Source of the DNA: a virus
Strand: one strand, 5' to 3'
DNA length: 39,459 nucleotides
Virus record (IMG/VR): IMGVR_UViG_3300028299_000354
Coordinates: 1 to 39,459 of that record
A program made the translations under genes and the position numbers. A model generated the notes under the pieces. That model did not search any database. It had not been told where the DNA came from and saw only the letters and a list, made by a program, of their open reading frames with translations. Below, piece after piece: positions 23,782 to 31,941 of this stretch. Positions within the stretch are counted from its first letter, which is position 1, and each line of letters begins with the position of its first letter.

Positions 23782-24852
23782 TTATATTTTAACTATTTTG
23801 ACTTTTCCTTGTTCAATTAATTTATAAAATGAGTTAGGGTAAATTCTATTTATCATTTTTTGAACTATAGAGGTTACTTCAGACTTCCTATTTCCGCCCT
23901 CATAATCCGAATAACAAAAGAATACATTCTTTTTATGATTAAAGAAAGACAATATATTACTGTAATAGTCATTATCAAACTCATTTAATGAAGTTCCATA
24001 AAATACTATTGTATTATCTTCTTTTTCTTCTATTAATGTAGAAATAGGTTGAATGTCGCTTTGAATTCTTCTATTTGATTTTGTGAATCTTTCATAATCT
24101 GCTTTCGTGTTCGATTCTGCACTAATTCCAAAAATAGGATGATTTAAAATTGACCCATGAAGGTTTTGGACTTTTATGGCATGGCCTTCAATATTTTCAA
24201 TTAGTGATGTGTAATTAAAAGTAAATACATATATAGGCTGTTCCCTAATTGTACTGTTTACTAGCTTCTCAAACAACACAGTTTGATTTGTATAATATGA
24301 GTCTTTAACCTCATCAATTTCTTTACTGATATACAGTGAAAATCTATCCTCAAATTTAAATAACTCAAGGAGTAACTTTTCGATGAATTCACTATCTTGA
24401 ACAACTTTTGACTTAAAAAATTCTTTTGGAAGTCCAAGTCTTGACAGATACATCCCATCATCAAAGTATCTTTTATATAACATGTAGGCAAAATACCAAT
24501 CTGAATCCGGATTTTCCCAAGAATCACTATCTAGAAAATCATTGATCTTATCAAGAATCATATCCCAAAAACCAGATTGAATAGATTGGTTTATTTCAGC
24601 TTCAATATCACACCATAAATCTTGATTCATGTTGGGTGATTGAATCATAAAATATAAATCCCAAATTGTAAACTCTTGTTGATCTATAGCATTCCTGACA
24701 TAAGTATCAAATGAAAAGTCGTAAGGTTTTGAGGATGTTAAGTTCTTATACCATGGATATGTTTTCCTACACCAACTAAAAAAATGCGAATATTTTGTTT
24801 TTAGACCGCACTGAAGATCAAATCCATTTCCTAATACAAATATAGTTCCCAT
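23782..24852 (-). CDS. AbiH-family abortive infection protein
   Basis: 356 residues from ATG 24852 (GGAGGACTTT just upstream; the longer TTG start is in the ribosome site). The N-terminus MGTIFVLGNGFDLQCGLKTKYSHF is the diagnostic AbiH motif (GNGFDL at 8-13), and a VFTFNYTSLIE / NLHGS block follows at ~215-240, the usual AbiH (SIR2-related fold) pattern. AbiH from Lactococcus aborts phage infection by an unknown mechanism. Here it probably protects the lysogen against other phages. It has an extended -10 promoter and stands alone. Confidence 0.88.
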   Translation of the reverse strand: MGTIFVLGNGFDLQCGLKTKYSHFFSWCRKTYPWYKNLTSSKPYDFSFDTYVRNAIDQQEFTIWDLYFMIQSPNMNQDLWCDIEAEINQSIQSGFWDMILDKINDFLDSDSWENPDSDWYFAYMLYKRYFDDGMYLSRLGLPKEFFKSKVVQDSEFIEKLLLELFKFEDRFSLYISKEIDEVKDSYYTNQTVLFEKLVNSTIREQPIYVFTFNYTSLIENIEGHAIKVQNLHGSILNHPIFGISAESNTKADYERFTKSNRRIQSDIQPISTLIEEKEDNTIVFYGTSLNEFDNDYYSNILSFFNHKKNVFFCYSDYEGGNRKSEVTSIVQKMINRIYPNSFYKLIEQGKVKIVKI

Positions 24853-24936
24853 AAAGTCCTCCAATCACAAATTTTCATTAATTCGATTTTTCTTACATAA
24901 TTGATGCTCATCTCGCTATATCAAAAAAAACTATTT

Positions 24937-24945
24937 ACTATAACA
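24937..24945 (-). promoter_or_regulatory. Extended -10 promoter candidate for abiH
   Basis: TGTTATAGT on the minus strand, about 85 bases before the start codon. -35 weak. Confidence 0.4.
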
Positions 24946-25014
24946 TAACAACTTGAAATCCTATAGAGATACTCATGAAATAACATATACAAGCGTTACT
25001 AGTTGTTAAAATCA

Positions 25015-25743
25015 TTAGTTGTTTAATATAAATGGCGAAACAACAATTTGTTTTGATTCTTCAACGAGTTGTAAAATATCATTTCTAATTCGCTTATTAG
25101 CCATAATTATTTCAACTATATTTTGAAATTCACTTCTATATGCTGTAAATGTTCCATCTTGCACATAAAACAATTGCCTTGTTTCTTGAATCTTATCAAT
25201 TATTTCAACTATGGAGAACATTATATATCCCACTTTAACAGTTAGCATTATTGTATTATAGGTTTTGAGAACAGTTTCATTTAGCGCTAGTTTAGCAACA
25301 AATATAAATGTGTCTTTTGCTATTTCCTTCATCTTCGATTCTAAAGCATAAGGCAATTTTAATACGGTCGTAATTTGCACTGTAGCTTCAACAGCATACT
25401 GAAAAGCGGATTTAGTTTCATATAAATCTTTTCTGTTATTATTAAGATTTCTCTTTATATTTTTATTCTTCTTCATTCTTTTATTATACTTAAAATACTT
25501 ATCTACTTTCCCTATACCAATAATAAAGTACTCGATAATGTAGAATGGTAATTTTAGAATAAAGATAAGTCCTCGGCCAATAGAAATTATCGTTTCATGG
25601 ATCTCTTTGTAGTTTATTGGTTTTTGTCCAGATTTGATTCTATAATAATTTTTACTTCTTTGCCTAGCTGTATTGCTGTATTTTCGAGATCCATTGTATG
25701 CTTTTCTATTAGTACTACCATATCCTCTTTTACTTTTTGCCAT
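25015..25743 (-). CDS. Unknown basic membrane-associated protein
   Basis: 242 residues. The first ~45 are very basic and tyrosine/serine-rich (MAKSKRGYGSTNRKAYNGSR...), then one hydrophobic segment at ~55-75 (GLIFILKLPFYIIEYFIIGI), a Lys/Asn-rich linker (KKNKNIKRNLNNNRK) and a helical C-terminal part with another hydrophobic stretch near 165-185. No family recognised. It has its own promoter and sits downstream of a terminator, so it is an independent gene. A DNA- or membrane-binding role is suggested by charge only. Confidence 0.6.
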   Translation of the reverse strand: MAKSKRGYGSTNRKAYNGSRKYSNTARQRSKNYYRIKSGQKPINYKEIHETIISIGRGLIFILKLPFYIIEYFIIGIGKVDKYFKYNKRMKKNKNIKRNLNNNRKDLYETKSAFQYAVEATVQITTVLKLPYALESKMKEIAKDTFIFVAKLALNETVLKTYNTIMLTVKVGYIMFSIVEIIDKIQETRQLFYVQDGTFTAYRSEFQNIVEIIMANKRIRNDILQLVEESKQIVVSPFILNN

Positions 25744-25778
25744 TTGATTATTTTCCCCAATCTGATAGAATTATCTAA

Positions 25779-25787
25779 ATTATACCA
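25779..25787 (-). promoter_or_regulatory. Extended -10 promoter of the basic protein gene
   Basis: TGGTATAAT on the minus strand with TTTATA 18 bases further upstream; ~36 bases before the start codon. Confidence 0.6.
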
Positions 25788-25804
25788 TTAAGATAACTAT
25801 TATA

Positions 25805-25838
25805 TAAAAAGCATCAGTTATTGACAATACTGATGCCT
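25805..25838 (-). terminator. Intrinsic terminator after the P-loop ATPase gene
   Basis: Minus strand GCATCAGT-ATTGTCAATA-ACTGATGC, a perfect 8-bp stem, then TTTTTATATAAT. It isolates the P-loop gene from the next transcription unit. Confidence 0.8.
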
Positions 25839-25901
25839 AATCGTAATTTTTAACATGCATTGAATATTAATTACAATTACAACTGGTTGAAAAGTTTCAT
25901 G

Positions 25902-26402
25902 CTATTTAATAAAATTATTTAGTTGATTGATTATGAATTGTGAAACTATGTCATCGTCATTTTCTTTGTTTATTCCTCTATATAAAATTTTATAAATCGG
26001 TATAAACTCAATTTTACTATATTCAGATGTAATGTATTCCTGAACAAAAGCTACAACTCCTGTATTTGAGCGTTTTTCAGCTTTCGAAGCACAAATCACA
26101 ATATCACAATATTGGATTAAATCTATAGATTTTTTAAATTGACCCCTATCATCTCCAGCTGTGTTGAAGCCGATTCGTTTCTTTTCAACTCCAACATTAT
26201 TAAAAATGACTACCCAATCCTTATGTTCGTCATAATTATTTTTATGAAAACTTTCTTCTATATCTTGATAACTCACATTGCCTAGCTCATCCAAATTGCT
26301 ATCTTTTAAACCATAACTATTTATGAATTTCCAGATTGTTTGTTTAAGTGTAGCTGTCTTTCCTGAATTTGAAACTCCACTCAATATTATCATTTTTTTC
26401 AT
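25902..26402 (-). CDS. Small P-loop ATPase/GTPase-like protein
   Basis: 166 residues from ATG 26402 (GAGGAG nine bases upstream). MIILSGVSNSGKTATL near 4-19 is Walker A; DWVVIFNNVG (~63-72) is in a Walker-B-like position without a clear DE; then TAGDDRGQFKKSIDLIQYCDIVICASKA. Cytoplasmic, no membrane segments. Function unknown; kinase-like or ParA-like relatives exist in phages and defence islands. Bounded by hairpins on both sides, so it is likely a monocistronic accessory gene. Confidence 0.6.
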   Translation of the reverse strand: MKKMIILSGVSNSGKTATLKQTIWKFINSYGLKDSNLDELGNVSYQDIEESFHKNNYDEHKDWVVIFNNVGVEKKRIGFNTAGDDRGQFKKSIDLIQYCDIVICASKAEKRSNTGVVAFVQEYITSEYSKIEFIPIYKILYRGINKENDDDIVSQFIINQLNNFIK

Positions 26403-26501
26403 CTCTATCAACTCCTCTAATGGTACCTTTTATTCAATTTTCCGTTGATCTTAGTCTATACATTAGTTGACTGATTGATCGAAAAAGTTATAAATTATAA
26501 A

Positions 26502-26571
26502 AAGAACATTGTTGTACCTGGTGTTTATAAAACTATTTTAATATCTGGAGTAAAATTTCATTTATGTTCTT
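26502..26571 (-). terminator. Candidate long-loop terminator after the R-M-like operon
   Basis: Minus strand AAGAACAT...ATGTTCTT (8 bp) with a 54-base loop, followed by TTTTTATAA. A long loop weakens the case, but nothing else ends this operon. The rest of 26412-26585 has no gene seen. Confidence 0.35.
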
Positions 26572-26585
26572 TATCTCAAAAAGCT

Positions 26586-27035
26586 TTATAAGTTGTACCC
26601 CCGAGTAAAATCACTCATAAATGTAACAGGAATTCTCGACATAATCAATGTGATATTTTGTGTTGATCCAAACGTAAACCCATGATTAAGAACTAACTCT
26701 TCTACAAATAAGCTTTTATTAATCCTACTTACTATTTGACTGGAAAGTCCTACTTTTAAATGTGGTTGAATACTTAATGGAGCATTAGTGATATCAAGAA
26801 GATTAATCCTAAATTGTGCGCCAAATTTACCTGGTAACCCACTGGGAGTAATGCTATCTGAAATTTGGTAATAAGGGCCACTATACTGTCTAGTAAATTC
26901 GTTTACTAGACCCATTGGCACTTCAGCGTCAATTGATAACACTCTTCCTGGTGTACATAGATAACCAATAACTTCATACAACTCACTTAAATTATTAAAT
27001 GAAATAGTCTGTGCTCTAGAATGTAAAATACTCAT
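26586..27035 (-). CDS. Unknown protein, last gene of the R-M-like operon
   Basis: 149 residues, MSILHSRAQTISFNNLSELY..., mixed alpha/beta with VPMGLVNEFTRQYSGPYYQISD and MSRIPVTFMSDFTRGYNL near the end. No motif recognised. Start ATG 27035 has AAGGAG. It is 9 bp after the nuclease gene, and the tight spacing says it works with it: perhaps a DNA-binding or nuclease accessory subunit. Its function cannot be told from sequence. Confidence 0.6.
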   Translation of the reverse strand: MSILHSRAQTISFNNLSELYEVIGYLCTPGRVLSIDAEVPMGLVNEFTRQYSGPYYQISDSITPSGLPGKFGAQFRINLLDITNAPLSIQPHLKVGLSSQIVSRINKSLFVEELVLNHGFTFGSTQNITLIMSRIPVTFMSDFTRGYNL

Positions 27036-27044
27036 TTTTTCTCC

Positions 27045-27521
27045 TTAAATTTTTGGAATAACTGCAAGCATATCAGGAGCTGATCTTTTTACATCCCAAA
27101 TGCCAACTGTCATCTTTTTAATTTTCTTGATATCACCGAAATCTAGTAAATCTTCTCTCTTATATGTATTAAGTAATTTATCCAAACTTCCTAAATTGTT
27201 TGAAGTAAACAAGAAGGCTTCAAAAGGATCAATTAATTTACAGTATGCCCATAATTGCCCCAAATCTCTAAGCGTTAGTTGAGTAACCTTCGCTTCTATA
27301 AAAACTAACCTCACCATTTTACCACGCAATGCAATTCCCAATACATCTACTTGAATATCTACACCAATAGCTAAATCTAATATAATATCAAATTTATTCA
27401 ATACTCTATCTAGTCTTTCTGCATGAGAATCAACAGTAAATATTTTCCATCCATTGTATTTATCTTTCATGTATTGATTTAGCCATATCATCATTGGTTT
27501 GTATAATTCTATTTCTTTCAT
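27045..27521 (-). CDS. PD-(D/E)XK-type nuclease, likely restriction subunit
   Basis: 158 residues. VDIQVDVLGIAL gives the conserved D59, and LVFIEAKVTQLTLRDLGQLWAYC gives E76-A-K78 and Q89: the D-(D/E)xK-Q order of the PD-(D/E)XK nuclease fold (restriction/McrC/Holliday-resolvase type). The first 45 residues are helical. It overlaps the LAGLIDADG-like gene by 4 bases (ATGA), so it is probably expressed and used together with it. The cleavage role is inferred from motif and the two adjacent methyltransferases. Confidence 0.72.
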   Translation of the reverse strand: MKEIELYKPMMIWLNQYMKDKYNGWKIFTVDSHAERLDRVLNKFDIILDLAIGVDIQVDVLGIALRGKMVRLVFIEAKVTQLTLRDLGQLWAYCKLIDPFEAFLFTSNNLGSLDKLLNTYKREDLLDFGDIKKIKKMTVGIWDVKRSAPDMLAVIPKI

Positions 27522-28408
27522 TGTTTATACCCCAAACAATTAGCAATTTCAGTCCATTTATTAAAATGTGTTCCTCTAATTTCTTCAGGAATAAACAAAT
27601 CATTTTCACCAGGATGCATGGGTTTTACTTTACTACTAACCCTAGTTGATTCCCAATAGAAGCGATGTGTTTTATCAGATGCAATTCTATTTTGTCTAGA
27701 AAAGTTGCTTTCTAATTGTTGGGCGAATTGAGTTAAAGCTTCTCTTTTATGAATGATTCCAAATCCTACAGGAATAAATTCGTTTGCAAATATTTTAATC
27801 TGATGTTCTTTTTTCCAAAAATTAGGGTATCCTTGATTATGTTTTTTGAGATATCCATCCCTCATGTTGGGATGAGCCCAGTCTATCGTTTGAACTGGAA
27901 TATCTAGAGTTTTTAGCAGATTACAAATATCAACCACAAGATACCAATTATGTGGAACTTCAATGTAAACTCGATGCATTGGTTTAGTAAAGGCATAATT
28001 ACTTTCACGAATATAACCAGTGACATCAGCTAATCCACGAAGAAAAAAGAGTTTTTCATCTCTAGAAGAAGAATAAAAATAATTATCAATTCTAGTGTTT
28101 TCGTGACTAACAAATCCACCCGTGTATCTGATTATTTCTCTAATAAGGTAATCTTCATTATTTTTTTCAAAATATAAAGTTGTCTCACTTCTTCTTTGAG
28201 TATGTTGAAGCAAAGTACCAACCAAAGGTTCTAGTATTTGTTTGATATCAGCAATGCTTGCTCTAACATATATCAAAACATCACGATCGTTATAAGTCTG
28301 CTGGTTTTTATGTGGAATGGATATAGAAATTCTGGTTGTGGTATTTCCTCTAATTATTTCTCCATTTCCAGTAATCATTCCTAACAGATATGACATTTGC
28401 ACATTCAT
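27518..28408 (-). CDS. LAGLIDADG-fold protein with degenerate catalytic sites (putative DNA-recognition subunit)
   Basis: 296 residues. Two LAGLIDADG-like motifs ~115 residues apart: YLLGMITGNGEI (7-18) and FFLRGLADVTGYI (121-133), the layout of a monomeric two-repeat homing endonuclease. By alignment to the I-CreI LAGFVDGDG motif, the catalytic Asp positions are N15 and T130 here, so DNA cleavage by this protein is unlikely. A non-nuclease LAGLIDADG protein is known in WhiA. With a methyltransferase next to it and a PD-(D/E)XK gene overlapping its end, it may be the DNA-binding part of a split restriction enzyme. It is also possible it is a remnant homing nuclease. Confidence 0.62.
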   Translation of the reverse strand: MNVQMSYLLGMITGNGEIIRGNTTTRISISIPHKNQQTYNDRDVLIYVRASIADIKQILEPLVGTLLQHTQRRSETTLYFEKNNEDYLIREIIRYTGGFVSHENTRIDNYFYSSSRDEKLFFLRGLADVTGYIRESNYAFTKPMHRVYIEVPHNWYLVVDICNLLKTLDIPVQTIDWAHPNMRDGYLKKHNQGYPNFWKKEHQIKIFANEFIPVGFGIIHKREALTQFAQQLESNFSRQNRIASDKTHRFYWESTRVSSKVKPMHPGENDLFIPEEIRGTHFNKWTEIANCLGYKQ

Positions 28409-28416
28409 ATTAACAC

Positions 28417-29184
28417 CTACTTCTTATGCATGATTAAAACATACTCATGAACTTTATTAATTCTAAATCTAGCAGGATAGCCTAATGGTCGCATATTATT
28501 ATAATCTGACTGTCTATCCCAAATAATTAAGTCATCAAAAATAAACCCTACTTCTTTTAATTTGTACGCCAAATCACTATGCAATGGATAAAATTCACCC
28601 TTTTTCCGAATATCCATCACATTTATCAAGCAATAAGTGTCTGCGTTTAAACGATTATATACTAGTGAAAACAAATCTTTTAAATCATTAAGAAAGTGGT
28701 CATAATTTGAAATGTTGCCTAAATCATTAATGCTATCAGAGTAATTAACAGTTTCTTTCTTGTCAGCACTTCTTTTCATATTTAGTATATTCCAGTATGG
28801 TGGTGAAGTTACACAAATATCAAAGGTACCAATATCATTGTTTTTTAGTATGTCAAAACTATCGCCTTGAATTACTTCAATGTCGGTAGAATTCCCAATT
28901 CTACTTTTAGCTATCTCACAAAATTCTTCTGATAGATCGATTCCTAAAGCGCTACATCCTAAGTTTTTTGCTGCCACAAGTGTAGATCCTACTCCATTGA
29001 AAGGATCAATCACTCTGCAATTTGCGCGAGCAAAGGTGCTAATCAATTTTTCACACAAGGACACTGGATAAGAAGCAGGATGTTCTATTTTTTTTTCTTC
29101 TGAAGTCTTTCTTAAATCTCGCCATATACTAAACGAATTTTGTAACCATTCTTTTCCTGTTAAATCATTTGCTCTTCTTGCCAT
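28417..29184 (-). CDS. DNA amino-methyltransferase, second of two (N4-cytosine/N6-adenine)
   Basis: 255 residues. EHPASYPVSLCEKLI (34-49) precedes the SAM-binding motif DPFNGVGSTLVAA (60-72) and the catalytic motif TSPPYWNIL (126-134), SPPYW being typical of C-N4 or A-N6 methyltransferases. It is coupled to the first methyltransferase (20-base overlap) and to the next gene (8-bp gap). A pair of methyltransferases in one R-M-like operon usually means an asymmetric target, each enzyme modifying one strand. Confidence 0.87.
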   Translation of the reverse strand: MARRANDLTGKEWLQNSFSIWRDLRKTSEEKKIEHPASYPVSLCEKLISTFARANCRVIDPFNGVGSTLVAAKNLGCSALGIDLSEEFCEIAKSRIGNSTDIEVIQGDSFDILKNNDIGTFDICVTSPPYWNILNMKRSADKKETVNYSDSINDLGNISNYDHFLNDLKDLFSLVYNRLNADTYCLINVMDIRKKGEFYPLHSDLAYKLKEVGFIFDDLIIWDRQSDYNNMRPLGYPARFRINKVHEYVLIMHKK

Positions 29185-30580
29185 GGTCGATAACCCACTT
29201 TCCTGATTGCTCTTCTTTTACTGTTCTTTCAATATATTCTTTTTCAACTAAGTCGATATCATATATTCTGTATACTAAATCATTCAATTGTTCGTAGTAA
29301 AAAAACCATTTTTCACTCATGTAGTCTGTTTGTTCAAGCAAATCAACATATTCTAACACAACATCAAATAATACTTCAGAAACAATAAACGGAATTTTTC
29401 TAAGGTATTTAGCATCAACATGCATAGTTAATTGCGATCTATTAAAGCAATATCTGTGCAAGAAGTAATTGATTAATCTAGAATGCAAAATTCCCAATAC
29501 ATATCTACACATCGTTGCATCCCCATCAGTGAATACAGTTATTGTTTCAGAAGCTTCCAACTCACCACCAAAGCATGCAATAATACCCGATTCTTTACTA
29601 TATATATTTTGAATAAATATCTTATTACCTTGAGTCAAACTGCGGTTGTTTTTAAATCCAAATTTTCTAATATCTTTCCCAGAAATTGATTCTTCAATTT
29701 TACTTTTTCCACGACCCACATACCCACTAACGTAATCATTTAGTGTTGTATAGGAATTGTTAAATTTCATATAAATATTGTGGTCAAGATTGTTTTGAAA
29801 TAAAATAATTGTATCTTTGTAGAAATCTTGGTCTATTGATGTAAGATACATAAACTCATTATTATCATGCACATAAAATTTAATTTGATTGTTGCTAGGT
29901 TTTACTTTTTTTACTGTTAGGACAATCTGTTCACCTCTAACATTTTTGAAATACACACCAATATCAACTATAGATTCAATCGTATAGTCTCTCAAAAGTT
30001 CTCTTCTCAAAAGACTGTAGGAATTTATATGTAAAAAGTTTTTTGGAATAATAAATGATATCAATCCACCATCTGAAACCATTTCCTTTGCCCTTAATAA
30101 TGCTGCAATAAACAAATTATCTCCATTGTTTTTTACAGTTCGTGCAAATAAGTAATCAAATGTGTCAATTGAATTGGTTACATTTAATGGGGCGTAAGGT
30201 GGGTTTCCTATAACAACATGATATTTTTCTTTTATGTTAAAAGAATGCAATATTTTACTGTATGGATTTGAAATCGAATCTAATACTTTTACTTTTGCAA
30301 TAGGCACCATCTTTTTCGCTATTTTGATTGCACCTTTATCTATATCTGTTCCGTAAATGTTTTTAAATCCTAATTCTGCTGCAATTGACAAAAATGATCC
30401 TGTTCCACATGTCGGATCTATTATACGTAAATCATCTGTAATTTGCAGATTTAATAATCGATATATGTTTCTTACAAGATCTATATTCGTATAATATATA
30501 CCATTCTGCTTCTTATAATCTGAGGTTAAGCTTTTCTCATATTCGTTAGATTCATGTAAAAATTCTTTGCTAAGTTCCAT
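29165..30580 (-). CDS. DNA N6-adenine methyltransferase (Eco57I-like), first R-M-like gene
   Basis: 471 residues from ATG 30580 (GGAGGTG six bases upstream decides this start). NGIYYTNIDLV, then DPTCGTGSFL (55-64) and catalytic GNPPYAPL (125-132) mark a gamma-class N6-adenine methyltransferase with a C-terminal target-recognition-like region (RSLTQGNKIFIQN..., CRYVLGILHSRLIN). No endonuclease domain is fused. First gene of a five-gene operon with promoter 30620-30648. Confidence 0.9.
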   Translation of the reverse strand: MELSKEFLHESNEYEKSLTSDYKKQNGIYYTNIDLVRNIYRLLNLQITDDLRIIDPTCGTGSFLSIAAELGFKNIYGTDIDKGAIKIAKKMVPIAKVKVLDSISNPYSKILHSFNIKEKYHVVIGNPPYAPLNVTNSIDTFDYLFARTVKNNGDNLFIAALLRAKEMVSDGGLISFIIPKNFLHINSYSLLRRELLRDYTIESIVDIGVYFKNVRGEQIVLTVKKVKPSNNQIKFYVHDNNEFMYLTSIDQDFYKDTIILFQNNLDHNIYMKFNNSYTTLNDYVSGYVGRGKSKIEESISGKDIRKFGFKNNRSLTQGNKIFIQNIYSKESGIIACFGGELEASETITVFTDGDATMCRYVLGILHSRLINYFLHRYCFNRSQLTMHVDAKYLRKIPFIVSEVLFDVVLEYVDLLEQTDYMSEKWFFYYEQLNDLVYRIYDIDLVEKEYIERTVKEEQSGKWVIDHGKKSK

Positions 30581-30619
30581 GCTACACCTCCACATATTAA
30601 TCTTTTAATCTTAAACGTT

Positions 30620-30648
30620 ATTATACCAAAAATATATATAAATATAAA
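30620..30648 (-). promoter_or_regulatory. Promoter of the R-M-like operon
   Basis: Minus strand TTTATA, 17-base spacer, TATAAT with extended TGG. It lies 40 bases before the first methyltransferase start. A perfect inverted repeat ATAGTAT-TTTT-ATACTAT (30662-30679) lies just upstream, overlapping the preceding stop, and may be an operator or weak terminator. No C-protein gene is present. Confidence 0.65.
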
Positions 30649-30670
30649 GAGTAGTTTGATAATAGTATTT

Positions 30671-31102
30671 TTATACTATAATTTTATTCAATAAAACCGA
30701 CATTTTATTGATTTGATTATAAACATAGTTTCTTGACACATGTATACGAATAGAAATCTCAGTAATTGATAATATTGTTTCTACAAGATATTCAATCAAA
30801 ATTTCATCCTTACTACTTACGTTTTTTTTTAAATAATGATATTCTCTTATTTTTTGACTAGATTTTTCGATTTTAGACTTAACTTGATCGATTTTTCCAA
30901 TTATAAACAACAAGTTATCCTCTACATTATTCCTAGATGAACTAGATCCAATTGAGTCATATACAACTGCCTGGTATCCTGTTAATCGTGATTGATAATA
31001 GTCAAGTTTCTCTTCTAGTTCCCTTTTATGCCTTATAGCTTTTTTAACATCATCTATCCACTTGTAAAAAGGTGCGTTTAAACCAGTCTTCAAACTTCTC
31101 AT
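30671..31102 (-). CDS. DUF1492 / ArpU-like transcriptional regulator
   Basis: 143 residues with a helical N-terminal half (KLDYYQSRLTGYQAVVYDSIGSS...) and a C-terminal sigma-region-4-like HTH (LSITEISIRIHVSRNYVYNQINKMSVLL). This arrangement is the phage DUF1492/ArpU regulator type, often placed after replication genes and thought to act on late transcription. The printed start is ATG 31102, but AAAGG touches it; TTG 31093 (9-base spacing) is plausible. Ends with ATAAAACCGACATTT, a motif repeated near E3. Confidence 0.65.
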   Translation of the reverse strand: MRSLKTGLNAPFYKWIDDVKKAIRHKRELEEKLDYYQSRLTGYQAVVYDSIGSSSSRNNVEDNLLFIIGKIDQVKSKIEKSSQKIREYHYLKKNVSSKDEILIEYLVETILSITEISIRIHVSRNYVYNQINKMSVLLNKIIV

Positions 31103-31922
31103 CCTTTCTGTTTTCTAGATTCTTAAATCTTTCTAAGTTATTTAATAAAGATGTTTTCATAAAGTTGAAGTGATCATCTATTTCTGGGTTAGGGTCTTTG
31201 GCATATGAAATAATATAGTTTGTTCCACTTAATACATTCTCATATCCATAAGTTAGGATTGCTGATTCAAATAGATCATTATACCTCATGATTTGTCCAT
31301 CAAATTCTTTAATGTATTTTCTTTCAATTATTAATTTAGTAAGAAAGTGCATTTTGGGGAACCCATAAATGCTTTTATCTTCTTTTATCTTTTTATCTCT
31401 TTTACTTTCCTTTTTACTTTGTTTTTTAATGTCAACATTAACGGGGTTATTGTCGACATTAACTAATGAATCATGATATTTATCCTCGTTTTTTTGCATG
31501 CTTAAAAGGACCCCTAATTGTTCCATGGTTTCGGAATCTAACAACCAATACTTGTCGTTCTGAATATTCTTTCGTCTCCTGGTTGAAAGAATAAATTGTT
31601 TCTGAATAGATACCGAGGTAATAACACCCTGTAGAAAGAGCGCTCTTTCAAAGAGTCGAAGCTCAACACAACCGTGAATTATCTCCAAGATCTTGTCCAC
31701 CTTTATCCAATGTGATCCTATTTGCTGATGCAATAGAATTGCTAGTTCCTGTAATGGTATCTCTAAGTAATATCCTTCTCCATAGACAAGAGTCAAGATT
31801 CGAATATAAATTGTTGTACCATAAGGACCATACTGATAAGAGAGTGACTTCAGTTTAGGATCATCAAAAGCATGCACGTCCCAAGGAAAATACTCAAGTC
31901 CTTGTTTAAATGGTCGTGCCAT
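31050..31922 (-). CDS. Replisome organizer (DUF4373/DnaD-like) replication initiator
   Basis: 290 residues from ATG 31922 (MARPFKQGLEYFPWDVHAFD...; GAAAGG eight bases upstream, so the longer 31946 start is not favoured). The N-terminus WDVHAFDDPKLKSLSYQYGPYG is the DUF4373/Lin1244-like winged-helix region, with a charged linker (KKQSKKESKRDKKIKEDKS) and a DnaD-like C-terminal helical region. Likely recruits host DnaB-type helicase to the phage origin. It overlaps the next gene by 53 bases. Confidence 0.85.
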   Translation of the reverse strand: MARPFKQGLEYFPWDVHAFDDPKLKSLSYQYGPYGTTIYIRILTLVYGEGYYLEIPLQELAILLHQQIGSHWIKVDKILEIIHGCVELRLFERALFLQGVITSVSIQKQFILSTRRRKNIQNDKYWLLDSETMEQLGVLLSMQKNEDKYHDSLVNVDNNPVNVDIKKQSKKESKRDKKIKEDKSIYGFPKMHFLTKLIIERKYIKEFDGQIMRYNDLFESAILTYGYENVLSGTNYIISYAKDPNPEIDDHFNFMKTSLLNNLERFKNLENRKDEKFEDWFKRTFLQVDR

Positions 31923-31941
31923 GTTTTGTACCTTTCTATAT

